Shown: positions 21,920-33,299, counted from the first letter of the stretch. The stretch: 64,000 nt of DNA from Polyodon spathula (GCF_017654505.1 NC_054559.1:2451146-2515145); one strand, 5' to 3'. Made by a program: numbers and translations. Notes: generated from the letters alone by a model not told the origin.

Positions 21920-22923
21920 CTGGGAGAAACAAAATTGTATAAAATTTAAATTCTTCCTTACTAGCTAGGTTCCTCTAAAAAGCCAGCCCCTTGTCAGAAT
22001 GCTACTGCCAGATGTCATCAGGTCATTCCAGTGGAATAATTTATGATGAGGCATTTGTCTTATTTTATTTATTTATTTTTAAATTAATACAGTGTGCATC
22101 CAGTTATTTTACCGTTGTTTTAATTCCCAATTAAAAAATATTTCCCCTTCCAGCAGAAAAAACCCCACAACAGGGGAGGGACAACTGGGGTGTTGTCCTC
22201 CTGTTGACTCCCACAGGGAGCTTGACAGTGAGCTCGAACAGGAGGACAAAGGCAGCCTGTATCCGTGTCTAACTTGAGCTCACTGGGCAAAATGACCATT
22301 AGATACAAATCATGAATGTTTAGCCTATGGGCTCTCGTACTTTTACAGAACGTGAAAATGGAATGAAGTTTGATCCTTACAACATTCCTTCTAAGGTAGA
22401 TTCCATAGAGGGGTGATCATGCCTTTAATTAATGCGGAAACACATTTTTGAAATTGAAAAAACTTTAAAGAACATGAGTCTTCTTGTACTCAGAAGGGTC
22501 GTTGTCGTTCACCTCTTAATGTACGTTCGTAGCGTGTAAGGGAGAAATCGTCTAATTGCTTTAATCCTCTTTAAAACAAGAGCAACATTGGGGAGGACAC
22601 ACAGCAGCAGCTCAAAGTTCAACAGACGTCATGTGTTTTTTGATAACACCCGCATGTGTTTTTCTGATAACAAACAAGCTGAAACTCAGAGCAGCTGATT
22701 CAAATTCAGCGCCGTTCTGAGACACGGGCGAGGGGAGGAGCCAACAGCACAGCAGAACAACGCAGTTAAACGAGGCAGTCTTCCCAGCGACAGCGAGTGG
22801 AAGCGACAGCGAGTGGGAGAAGTACAGGCGTGGAAAAGTACAGAGCAGTTTAGAAGCAGTTTGAAAGCAGGTTGACGGCTGCAGAAGAAACTAAACTTCA
22901 AAAAAAAAAAAAAACCCCTCAAC

Positions 22924-23694
22924 ATGGTCTTCAAGCCAGTAATCTGTGACACCTGCTTGATGTGGGAAATCCGAGAAAACCCAGCAGAGCTAAACCAAGT
23001 GTGCGTAAAGTGCCGCACGATCCAGGACTTGCATAAACTAGTAAGTATGCTAGAAATGGAGCTGGAAGAAGTGAGACAGCAACAGGATCTTGAGGAACTG
23101 GCACACCCACAATTCATGGAAGTCTGCATCACCCCTAACAGACTGAAAGCCACCAGGGAGATAGAAGGTCAGAACAGCTGGGTTCAGGTAGGCAGAAGCA
23201 GGGAAAAAAAGAAACTTCGTCAAACACAACCACCAGAAATCAAAACAACCAACAAATTTGAGTCACTTCAGAATTTTGATGAGCAGAACCAACAACAAGA
23301 GAACGAAAGGAACAACATCCAGGACCCTATTGACAGTGGTGACCAGACAGCAAAAAGAAGGGAGGTCATGATTGTTGGGGACTCCATATTGAGAAACACA
23401 GCAAGTTCAAGTCGCAGTTTGGACCCCCTTACTACAACAGTGTGCTGCCTTCCGGGAGCCTCGGTCAAGCACATCACTGAGAACGTGGACAGGCTCCTAG
23501 AACGAACAGGAGACGACCCGGTAGTAGTTGTCCACATCGGTACAAACAACATTGGAAGAGACAGACCAAAATCCCTGCAAAACAAATTCAGAGATGCTAG
23601 GAAGGAAATTAAAAGAGAAAACCAAAACTGTGGTATTTTCTGGTATACTACCGGCACCTTGCAAAGGACCATATGGACAGCTGGAAATAATTAA
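22924..23694 (+). pseudogene. CR1 copy B ORF1 (zinc finger plus esterase), frameshifted
   Basis: The N-terminus carries CDTCLMWEIRE and CVKC (CxxC ... CxxC), then a predicted coiled coil (LVSMLEMELEEVRQQQ), then an SGNH-hydrolase domain with VGDSILRNT and HIGTNNIGRD. The frame is lost near 23596, before the catalytic DGLHLN box, which persists in another frame around 23790. Confidence 0.88.
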
Positions 23695-24891
23695 TCAAAA
23701 CGCATGGCTGAAGACGTGGTGCACAAGGGAAGGCTTCACCTATCTTGATCATTGGACCACATTCTACAACTAGGACTATCTGTATAGACGGGATGGACTG
23801 CATTTAAATAACAAGGGAACCAGTCTACTTAGAGAAAAGATCCTCGAGCAGGTTCAGAAGCATTTAAACTAGAAAGGAAGGGGGGAGAAATCAACAAAAA
23901 AACAGAAGGGAGACCGCATCAAAACAAGAACAACAACTCGGGTAAGACAACCATTAAATGTATTTATCTAAATGCTAGAAGTATCAGAAACAAAATTCTA
24001 GAACTTGAAGCTACTGCACTAACAGGTAACTATGATGTGATAGGTGTTACAGAAACTTGGTTGTCTGAGAGTTAGACAAAGGGGCAGGCAGAACAGAAAG
24101 GAGGAGGGGTAGCGCTATACATAAGAAACAGTCTTGAAGCCCAGGTGTTAAACCTGGACAAAGAAAATAAAACCGAATCAATATGGGTCAGAATAACGGA
24201 CAAAAATTCAAAGGGCATAATAATAGGAGCATGCTATAGACCGCCAGATTCAGACGGTGAGAACAATAATCTGTTATACAATGACAATAGAAATGCGTGT
24301 AGCAAAGGAGAAGTCATACTAATAGGGGATTTCAACTTCTCCCATATAAAATGGGAAAACCCGGTGGGTAGCATGAAGGATGAAATTGAAATGGTGGAAA
24401 TGACAAATGACTGCTTCCTAACACAATTTGTCAAGGCACTGACTAGAGGGGAGGCATGCCTTGATTTAGTCTTTTCAAATAACGAAGACAGAATAACTAA
24501 AACAGAGGTCAGAGAACCACTGACAAACTCAGACCACAACATGGTCTCATTTGAAGTGTTTTTTAAAACCCCAAAAGTAATGACTAAAGCTAAGGTTTAC
24601 AATATTAGAAAAGCAAACTATGAAGGTATGAAACAGAGACTTACAGAAGTAGACTGGAGTAAAATAGAGAGAAGTTAGAAAGGCCAAGAGAGAAATAGAA
24701 ATGAACACTGCTAAGGTAGCTAAAACCAATTCCAAAATGTTTTTCCAATATTACAACAGCAACAGAACATTCAAAGAGGAGATTAAATGTTTAAGAGATA
24801 CAAATGGCAAAATCGTAGATGAAGAAAAAGAATAGCAAATATATTAAATGATTACTTTTCACAAGTTTTTACAAAGGAAGATACTGACAAC

Positions 24892-25932
24892 ATGACCCAC
24901 ATGTCATCCAGCTCCTATCCAGTTTTAAATAACTTTAGCATAACTGAGGCAGAAGTGTTAAAGGGACTAGAAGCTCTTAAAATAAACAAATCCCCTGGGC
25001 CGGATGAGATCCTCCCAGTAGTACTCAAAGAAATGAAAGTAGTAATTTACAAACCGCTAACCAAGATCATGCAGCAGTCTCTTGACACAGGGGTGGTACC
25101 GACAGACTGGAAAATTGCAAACGTAATACCGATCCACAAAAAGGGAAACAAAACTCAACCAGGTAACTACAGACCAGTAAGCCTGACTTCTATTATATGC
25201 AAACTTATGCAAACTATAATAAGATCCAAAATGGAAAATTACCTATATGGTAACAGGGTCCTGGGAGACAGACAACATGGTTTTAGGAAAGGGAGATCGT
25301 GTCTAACTAAATTGCTTGATTTTTTTGAGGATGCAACATCGATAATGGATAATTGCAAAGCATATGACATGGTTTATTTAGATTTCCAGAAAGCTTTTGA
25401 CAAAGTCCCGCACAAAAGATTAATTCTCAAACTGAACGCAGTTGGGATTCAAGGAAACACATGTACATGGATTAGGGAGTGGTTAACATGTAGAAAACAG
25501 AAAGTACTGATTAGAGGAAAAACCTCAGAATGGAGCGAGGTAACCAGTGGTGTACCACAGGGATCAGTATTAGGTCCTCTGCTATTCCTAATCTACATTA
25601 ATGGTTTAGATTCTGGTATAGTAAGCAAACTTGTTAAATTTGCAGACGACACAAAAGTAGGAGGAGTGGCAAACACTGTTGTAGCAGCAAAGGTCATTCA
25701 AAATGATCTAGACAAGATTCAGAACTGGGCAGACACATGGCAAATGACATTTAATAGAGAAAAGTGTAAGGTACTGCACGCAGGAAATAAACATGTACAT
25801 TATAAATATCATATGGGAGATACTGAAATTGGAGAAGGAATCTATGAAAAAGACCTAAGAGTTTTTGTTGACTCAGAAATGTCTTCATCTAGACAATGTG
25901 GGGAAGCTACAAAAAAGGCTAACAAGATATAA
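24892..25932 (+). pseudogene. CR1 copy B reverse transcriptase domain
   Basis: The frame encodes finger and palm motifs: [65 protein letters not shown] and KFADDTKVGG with both catalytic Asp. It stops at a deletion that removes the beginning of the C-terminal domain. It is non-functional because ORF2 is split upstream. Confidence 0.9.
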
Positions 25933-26387
25933 AAAAGATATTGCTGCTCTAGAAAGAGTGCAAAGAAGAGCATGTCATAAGCAGACAGGCTAAAATAATT
26001 GAATCTGTTCAGTCTTGAACAAAGAAGACTATGTGGCGACCTAATTCAAGCATTCAAAATTCTAAAAGGTATTGACAGTATCGACCCAAGGGACTTTTTC
26101 AGCCTGAAAAAAGAATCAAGGACCAGGGATCACAAATGGAGATTAGACAAAGGGGCATTCAGAACAGAAAATAGGAGGCACTTTTTTACACAGAGAATAG
26201 TGAGGGTCTGGAATCAACTCCCCAGTAATGTTGTTGAAGCCGACACCCTGGGATCCTTCAAGAAGCTGCTTGATGACATTCTGGGATCAATAAGCTACTA
26301 ACAACCAAACGAGCAAGATGGGTCGAATGGCCTCCTCTCGTTTGTAAACTTTCTTATGTTCTTAACATCTAACCCTAGTACCCTACT

Positions 26388-27085
26388 GTGGCAAAGTGGT
26401 TAACAGTGTACAGGCGCAGGAGTGCTGTGGTGATTAATAAACAGACAGACAACGATAATCCAGGTGCAATGGTGTTTTATTTCTATAATCCAAAGTCTGA
26501 TAACAAAAACAATAAACAATAATCATAACTGGCAATACAGCGCTGTGTATTGCTCCGTTTAATCCATGGGTTGGTCCTCAAAATAGTCCCGATATTTAAA
26601 AACCTACTCGTAACATAAACACAATCACATGTCCAAAGCAAATGCTATAGTGCTCGTGGTGCAAATACAGTTAATCGTGAACAATGGTGCAGTGTTGTCC
26701 GGGTAAGTGCTGGTCTTTGGCGACAGCTCTGTCTAATAACAACAAACATGTAATTCTTTAGGACACAACAAAAACAAACATAACACTGATGGTAACAATA
26801 CAAGTTATCCTTCAGGTTCAGCATTAACCATACAAAAGGACCAGATCACTTTGCTACGGCCCCTTTTGTACCGTTAATCATGACCCCCATCCAGGTTGAT
26901 GATTTAGTGTACCATAGCTCTGTCCCCTTTCTAGATGGCCGACTTCCGCCTAACCCAGGGAATTAATTGTCTGGCTATCCAGTCCAGGGCACTCTGTTCC
27001 CTTTACACAGCACCTTCACAGTTTGGGAGGGAGATTTATCACCAAGAATCATTCTGTCTCTGCCACATATCCCACCGCTCAGAAT
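26388..27085 (-). repeat. LTR of a gypsy element, 3' LTR, partial
   Basis: The plus strand starts TGTGGCAAAGTGG, i.e. the element ends CCACTTTGCCACA. It matches the LTR at 53285-57900 over most of its length (for example CTTTCTAGATGGCCGA, AATTGTCTGGCTAT, GGGAGGGAGATTTATCA). Its 5' third is missing: homology starts at about 27075 next to pol sequence. The paralogous block reads CCCTAGTACCCTACCCACAA (about 53166) where block A reads CCCTAGTACCCTACTGTGG, so the LTR entered after CCCTAC. Confidence 0.65.
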
Positions 27086-27109
27086 GGAGCAGAAAGAACT
27101 CTCGGCCGA

Positions 27110-27660
27110 ATCTACTTTTCCCATTACTCCCCCCTCCCAGAAAAAATTATCTGCACTTTGGTGTTCTTTCCCTGAACGGTAAATCATATGATACATAAAG
27201 CGCTGCAATGCCAGCCACCACCAAGTAATCCGGGCATTGCTGTCCTACATTGTGATTAACCACTTGAGTGGGGCGGGGTCTGTGACATGATCGAATGAAT
27301 GTCCCAGCAAGTAATATCATAAAGAGTAGCCCATTTAATTGCCAAACATTTCTTTTTGACCAGAGTAGATGCACTCCTTGTGATGCATCTTTTTCCTGAG
27401 GTACAGTATCGGGTGTTCTACTCAGTTTACCTTTTGGGACAAAACCGCACCCCAACCAACATACCATGCATCAGTGTGGGGGATGAACGTCTTGGTGAAA
27501 TCTGGCATGATGTGGGGGCCTGGAAGAGTCTGCTTAATAGTATCAAATGCCACATGACATTCTACTAACCATTTAAATCAAATTTGTTGTGCTCTTGGTG
27601 AGGTCAACTAAGGGATTGACCACTCTGGCTTACTCAGGGATAAATCTACTTGACGAGAAG
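27110..27660 (-). pseudogene. pol: Ty3/gypsy RT thumb and RNase H fragment
   Basis: Minus-strand frames together give a decayed pol: a VNPLVDLTKS-like thumb, CHVAFDTIKQTLPGPHIM, DFTKTFIPHTDAWYVGWGA, EHPILYLRKK, YYLLGHSF and YRSGKEHQSADN, which are the conserved steps of gypsy RNase H. Stops and shifts are frequent. It lies directly upstream of an LTR in the same orientation. This element belongs to a different lineage from the pol at 5-1825. Confidence 0.75.
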
Positions 27661-28299
27661 CTGCTTGATGAGTGTGGCAAAGTGGCGAGTGCAGGTGAGT
27701 GAGCACAGTTTCACCAAGCAACTTTATGGCTTCCTAGCAGTTATTGTGAAATTTAAGCGCATTGGTTGTTACAGATCAAACGTTGTCATCACAAATCATT
27801 TTGGACACTGCTGACTGTCAATTTTGGCAAAAATATTGGCAGCATTGGTTAGCAGCAAATTAAAATGTTATTTGGATGCAAACAATATACTACTTCTCAT
27901 AGTCCTCTACTATTATACAAAGTTTCACGAATTCTACTGCACTGTACCACTGACATATACTGCAATATGTGCAAAAAGATCAATGTTGAAATCTCATTGG
28001 CCCCGAGTAGCCATGTTTTTTTTTTTTTTACTGTAGCAACTTCCCTTGAACAAGAGTAAGATAATCATATTTAGATTATCTTTTACTTGTATGCTCATTT
28101 TTGCTTCAGTCGGATAAGCGGTTTCTGAGAAGATGATGTTGGTTTGTTATTGATGTTAAGCAACATGGCTGATGCACATGCCCCAATCTTGGACTATTCC
28201 TTAACATGTATAGCAAGTTTCAGAATTCTGCATGTTACATAACAACCATCTGCAGTCAATAGGAAGTTCTAGGTAGTTTTATAGCCAGTTTTAATTTGA

Positions 28300-28900
28300 C
28301 CTTTAGCAGAGGTCAGAGGTGACAGGCAATGACATTTTTTATAGGGCATATATGGGCTACTACACATGTTACATAACAACTATTCCCCTATCTGCAGTCA
28401 ATAAAAAGTTACAGGCAGTTTTATAGCCAGTTGCCTATAATTAGTTAATGGGCTACTTAAGTTGTATCGTGTACAGAGCATAATCTTATGCTGAAGTTTA
28501 AGTGCACTGATCTCTGCAAGATACAGTTGAGGAGCTATAGGCCAATTTGTGCGTTTTGAACCTTTGCTGAGGTCAAAGGTTATGGGGGATGACTTTTTTT
28601 ACAGCACACGTATGACTTCCTATACGTGTTCAATATAAATGATTACCTTAAGGTCCTTTTTTTTTTACCAGAAACGTTCATTTTTGACCCTCAGAGGTCA
28701 AAGTTCATGGGTAATGACTTTTTTTTTTTTATATAGAGCACATGACTTCCCATTTGTGTTCCATATGAACCATGACTATCTGATGCCTGAGGCGCAAGGA
28801 GTTAGTTTGACCTTTTATTTAGGTCAAAGGTCGCTGGTGATGACATTTTTTCATAGAGCACGAGACTTCCTATATATGTTCCATTATAACTCTGACCACA
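28300..28900. repeat. Degenerate tandem repeat with AGGTCAAAGGTC cores
   Basis: A unit of roughly 100-250 bases recurs about four times (starts near 28290, 28553, 28680, 28805). Each has TTTGACC..., then an AGGTCAAAGGTC-like core, a (G)ATGACTTTTTT block and GACTTCC...TGTTCCAT. Units have drifted strongly. Coding potential is absent. Flanking parts (27720-28300, 28920-29400) contain related phrases such as 'atatggccgccaaac'. Confidence 0.5.
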
Positions 28901-29462
28901 TCGGCACGCCCTAGGAGATAAAATTTAAACGTAAATTCCAATATGGCCGCCAAACTATGTGACCAATCTGCTTTTGATTTTAGTGGTTATTAGTTTATTA
29001 TGGGCCGCACAACTGTGCCAACATTGAAGAGCATACGTGCAACACTGTTCTTGTTATGGGTCATAAGTCGTTTTTCAATTATCAATATGGCCGCCAAACC
29101 ATGTGATCAAAACATGCCATTTTTAAATCAACAATACTTCACATTACCCTCTACTACCATACTCTGTTTCATGTCTTTAGAATATTGCAGTATATATGTA
29201 AACATAGCACTTGTGAAATTGTTTTTGCTCGCTGCATCCATGTTTTTTAACGAAAAAATTGGATTTTACAAAACTTTGAAAGAACCTTGTCATGAGCAAA
29301 CGTGACAATTTTGGTGCCGATCAACAATGCGGTTTCAGACAAGAAGATCTTTGAATATTTTGCGCAAATCCAATGTGGTGGGCAAACCAACCGCCCAACT
29401 GATTTTGTTTCAACGTTTGTTTTTTTTATAGGCCATTCGTGTCCATAGGCATCTCTATGTAA

Positions 29463-30660
29463 AGAACATATGAACATAAGAAAGTTTACAAACGAGAGGA
29501 GGACATTCGGCCCATCTTGCTCGTTTGGTTGTTGGTAGCTTATTGATCCCAAAATCTCATCAAGCAGCTTCTTGAAGGATCCCAGGGTGTCAGCTTCAAC
29601 AACATTACTGGGGAGTTGATTCCAGACCCTCACAATTCTCTGTGTAAAAAAGTGCCTCCTATTTTCTGTTCTGAGTGCTCCTTTGTCTAATCTCCATTTG
29701 TGACCCCTGGTCCTTGTTTCTTTATTCAGGCTGAAAAAGTCCCTTGGGTCGACACTGTCAATACCTTTTAGAATTTTGAATGCTTGAATTAGGTCGCCGC
29801 GTAGTCTTCTTTGTTCAAGACTGAACAGATTCAATTCTTTTAGCCTGTCTGCATATGACATGCCTTTTAAGCCTGGAATAATTCTGGTCGCTCTTCTTTG
29901 CACTCTTTCTAGAGCAGCAATATCTTTTTTATAGCGAGGTGACCAGAACTGAACACAATATTCAAGATGAGGTCTTACTAGTGCATTGTACAGTTTTAAC
30001 ATTACTTCCCTTGATTTAAATTCAACACTTTTCACAATGTATCCGATCATCTTGTTAGCCTTTTTTGTAGCTTCCCCACATTGTCTAGATGAAGACATTT
30101 CTGAGTCAACAAAAACTCCTAGGTCTTTTTCATAGATTCCTTCTCCAATTTCAGTATCTCCCATATGATATTTATAATGTACATGTTTATTTCCTGCGTG
30201 CAGTACCTTACACTTTTCTCTATTAAATGTCATTTGCCATGTGTCTGCCCAGTTCTGAATCTTGCTTAGATCATTTTGAATGACCTTTGCTGCTGCAACA
30301 GTGTTTGCCACTCCTATTTTTGTGTCGTCTGCAAATTTAACAAGTTTGCTTACTATACCAGAATCTAAATCATTAATGTAGATTAGGAATAGCAGAGGAC
30401 CTAATATTGATCCCTGTGGTACTCCGCTGGTTACCACACTCCATTCTGAGGTTTCTTCTCTAATCAGTACTTTCTGTTTTCTACATGTTAACCACTCCCT
30501 AATCCATGCACATGTGTTTCCTTGAATCCCAACTGCCTTCAGTTTGAGAATTAATCTTCTGTGCGGGACTTTATCAAAAGCTTTCTAGAAATCTAAATAA
30601 ACCATGTCGTATGCTTTGCAATTATCCATTATCGATGTTGCATCCTCAAAAAAATCAAGC
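29463..30660 (-). mobile_element. CR1 LINE copy C, 5'-truncated
   Basis: The 3' end is at the left (about 29463, AACATAAGAAAGTTTACAAA). The ORF 29247-30437 covers RT from SGVPQGSILGPLLF through KFADDTK to the C-terminal domain with LLDEILGSISY, then runs into flank. The RT continues in other frames to 30660 (a TAG stop near 30585, in the FQKAF region). 5' truncation at this point is usual for LINE insertion. The right border abuts the hairpin at 30659-30750. Confidence 0.93.
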
Positions 30661-30750
30661 AGAGTTATGAAAACGCATGCGACACCTGCATGATGTAGGA
30701 AATCCGAGAAAACCCAGCAGAGCTAATCGTATGCGTTTTCATAACTCTGC
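30659..30750. repeat. 24-bp inverted repeat enclosing a CR1 ORF1 scrap
   Basis: Arms 30659-30682 and 30727-30750 are complementary with one mismatch (GCAGAGTTATGAAAACGCAT and its complement). The 44-base loop (30683-30726) matches CR1 ORF1 sequence at about 22952-22995 on the plus strand, opposite to copy C next to it. The structure is discussed in the findings. Confidence 0.85.
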
Positions 30751-30765
30751 TACAAACTTTTGCTA

Positions 30766-30766
<1 letters not shown>

Positions 30767-30814
<48 letters not shown>

Positions 30815-30862
30815 CACAGCAATAACAATAGGCTTCCCCAGCCATAGGCTTGGAAGCCTAAT
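30767..30862. repeat. (TAA)n followed by hairpin motif
   Basis: About 45 bases of perfect AAT/TAA repeat, then ACACAGCAATAACAATAGG and the stem AGGCTTCC ... GGAAGCCT, the same as at 5429-5460. It looks like the end of one non-autonomous repeat family with a terminal hairpin and an AAT tail. Confidence 0.65.
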
Positions 30863-31082
30863 TAGACTAGGTTAGATTCACTACGTTCTTCTAGTCTATA
30901 AAACAACACAATGCCTCAATTAGACTCCTAACCAATATTAGGACAGAGCTGTGTTATTATAACAGCGCTTAAAACACTTTAAAACGTGCCTTAAGAGAAA
31001 TTCTAACCAACTTCTTTCCACTAGAAGGTAGTTTAATATGTCGGATTGACCAAGCAATACCATACAATAAAATCAATCTTAC

Positions 31083-31353
31083 CTTGAAATATTAAAGGTT
31101 GTTTAATGTCTGCATCTGCAGCGTTTATACACCCTCGCGCAGCTTTCAGCTCGCGCTCTGATATTCCCAATCTCAGCTTCAGACTTTCATTCTCTTTCTC
31201 CTTTCCAGCCATTTCCACTTGGAATTCAGTGAATTTGCTGCCGACAACTTTAATAATTGCACACAAAACGGTGTCTACAGCCGCTTTCACTGCGTGCTCG
31301 ATGGTAGAGGCGAGCTCGTCCTGAAAGCACGAAACCGAGACACTGACGTCCAT
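31083..31353 (-). CDS. C2H2 zinc-finger gene A, exon 1
   Basis: The minus-strand ATG at 31351-31353 opens MDVSVSVSCFQDELASTI, then VEMAGKEKENESLKLRL, an amphipathic coiled-coil-like start typical of first coding exons of fish C2H2 genes. The frame is open to a CAAG/GTAAGA donor at 31083/31082 and ends in phase 1, the phase needed by exon 2 at 21919. Together exons 1, 2 and 3 give 1344 bases, exactly 448 codons. I chose this ATG because the upstream in-frame codon is GTG. Intron 1 (21920-31082) holds CR1 B, a gypsy fragment and CR1 C. The link to gene A rather than another gene is inference from phase, strand and order. Confidence 0.8.
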
Positions 31354-32130
31354 CTTCACTGGTTTTAGTTGGAGACTAGCGGGATCCTCTTTTCATTCAA
31401 AACACCGGATTCAGGTTTTATTTTGCAATATTATATTTTTTTTCCGCAGCCTTCTCATAAAAATATATTCATCACTTCTTCTGGTGTTATACAGACAGGA
31501 ATAACTTTCGTCTTTCAGAATCCCACTCTGCTGGAATTTTAAACGCGTTTGTTTCTCAGTAAATAATCTAATTGAAAAACTCGACTTGTCTGCAGATACG
31601 ACTCCACTCTATGTGAAATTCAACAGAATTTTTTTTTTTTTCCCCGGAACTCCGTGCAGGTAATAAACAACACAAAAATTACACATTATTAGAAAACATT
31701 TCAACCCAACCTAAATACTTTAATTATCTATCAGGAGACAGGCTGTTAAAACATATTTACCAACTGCAGAACCTCCCTCTAAACAAAGCAAACGTTTATA
31801 TTTCCTCTACTGAAATGCGTCATTAGTGGAAGGCGTAGCTGGTTGGAACCATTGCGTATTATTGGCTGCACAAACACTCTTCTCTTGTGAGACTGATTGC
31901 CTGGCCTCCCTGTCGAATCATGGTTGGGGTCGATGAGTTTATGAAACCGGATACCAGAGTTCGCCATGTTGGCTCTTCGAGCGCTATATCCTATTCATTG
32001 CTGCTACTGTGGGGAATCCACAATGGCGACAGTTTCTTTTTTCTGCTTCCAATGCGCCTGCTCAATTCCAAAGTCGCTGCTGCTGCCAGCGTGGGGTTTG
32101 AAAGCTGTTGAGGATTTTACGTCATAAGAA
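31354..32130 (-). promoter_or_regulatory. Presumed promoter/5' flank of zinc-finger gene A
   Basis: The region upstream of exon 1 has no recognised transposon. It contains a TTACGTCA motif near 32119 and CCAT/ATGG-containing segments, and becomes more GC-rich at 31800-32100. No TATA box is placed with confidence. A small plus-strand ORF (31887-32111) has no recognisable feature. Confidence 0.3.
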
Positions 32131-32212
32131 AGCAGTCGACATTGCAGCTAGTTAACGTTCCCCAACAATGTGCTTTTGACAACACCCAGGTCACTACGAG
32201 TCAATTGCAAAG

Positions 32213-32533
32213 AACGTTAGGTTATTACCATAACCCTGGTTCCCTGAAAAGAGAATGACAACAATTACTGAATAGAAAGAGCCTCTCTGACCGTCAATCT
32301 CTGAGCATATATACAAAATCTGCCCTATCAGGGCCCTGCTGTGAGGGGGACGTCCCGCCCTCCTCCTGTTGAAGATGGACGTCCTCACAGTAGCACATCC
32401 CCATTTTCTTTCGAAAATAGAGTTCAGCTGGGGACAAAACCTCAAAGGGTAATGGTTGTCATTCTTTTTTCAGGGAACGAGGGTTATGGTAATAACCTAA
32501 TGTTCCCTTTAAATTCGAATGACAACCATTACC
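32213..32533. repeat. Terminal/internal inverted repeats of DIRS element 2
   Basis: Segment 32213-32268 is the reverse complement of 32449-32504 (56 bases, few mismatches; core GGTTATTACCATAACCCTGG). A second hairpin of 16 perfect bases joins 32449-32464 and 32518-32533. Between them lies the CCCTATCAGGGCCCTGCTGT block shared with the 5' end of DIRS element 1. DIRS retroelements are known to carry inverted terminal repeats and an internal complementary region, and this fits the 3' end of the element in minus orientation. Confidence 0.85.
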
Positions 32534-32620
32534 AAATGGGAAAGCTGTACCAAAGCTGTCATGGCTCCAGATAACTGACAGTACAGCACCGCTGCGATAA
32601 CATCAGAGCCCACATGACAC

Positions 32621-33245
32621 CTAAGGGCATGCCGCCTGCAAAACTCTTGAGTCCAGTGAGGGTCTCGTTCGGTTTGTCACATCAAGGCAGTAAAAACGCA
32701 CAAATGTCTGACTACCTGTCCATGTAGCAGCATTGCATAACTCATCTAAGGAGGCACCATGAAGGAAAGCCCACGAAGTTGCCTGGCCCCTGATAGAATG
32801 GGCCGTAATGTCCCCCGGTAACGGGGAATCCGTCTGTTCATACGGCAAGTGCATCTGCGATAGGGCCTGACCTCTAGAGCAGGACTCATAGCAGACAAAC
32901 AGCTGGTTGGACTGTCTTCAGGACGCCGTCCTATCCAAATAACAGCACAGAGCCCGAATTGGGCATAGCCCGTGTTGTCTAAAGGCCTCCTCTGACTTGT
33001 GCGGGGGAGGTCTGAAAGTTTCCAAAACCACTGATTGGTTAATATGGAATGAGAGAGAGGATACCACCTTTGGCAAAAAGGATGCATTTGTTCTTAATGT
33101 TACCCGCGAGTCACTTCCAGTGAAAGCCATACATGTGTCATCGATGGACAGCGCATGAAGCTCACTTACTCGTCTGGCAGACGTAATGGCTATTAAAAAT
33201 GCCACTTATAATGAAACAGGGCACAGTTCTGCTAGCGCCATAGGC
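32621..33245 (-). pseudogene. DIRS element 2: tyrosine recombinase
   Basis: ORF 32918-33205 carries FLIAITSARRVSELHALSID with the first catalytic Arg. After a frameshift around 32900 the ORF 32621-32854 carries ITAHSIRGQATSWAFLHG and CNAATWTGSQTFVRFY, i.e. the H-x-x-R box and the region with the nucleophilic Tyr. So all catalytic residues can be seen but not in one frame. Confidence 0.88.
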
Positions 33246-33299
33246 TCAAATGGGGGACCCATAAAGGCCATACTTTTCATAGGAGGATGAAGCCTCCAA

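Larger units (their letters stand above)
22540..26365 (+). mobile_element. CR1 LINE copy B, nearly full length, broken
   Basis: It has a 5' UTR (about 22540-22920), ORF1 (22924 onwards) and ORF2 parts, then the CR1 3' end (CTCTCGTTTGTAAACTTTC, 26335-26365). Compared with copy F: ORF1 has a one-base insertion near 23596 and a GAG-to-TAG stop near 23771. The endonuclease lacks about 60 bases at 24073. About 240 bases of the endonuclease-RT linker are gone at 24670. About 120 bases near the end of RT are gone at 25928. The RT core (24892-25932), with FADDTK at about 25640, is otherwise open. It lies in intron 1 of zinc-finger gene A, on the opposite strand. Confidence 0.95.

Noticed and set aside
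22686..23153. Minus-strand ORF rich in Cys and Ser
   Set aside because: Antisense of CR1 5' UTR and ORF1; the same shadow appears at 58314-58682 opposite copy F.
31887..32111. Small plus-strand ORF near the gene A promoter as a divergent gene
   Set aside because: No homology pattern or codon support; probably chance in moderately GC-rich sequence.
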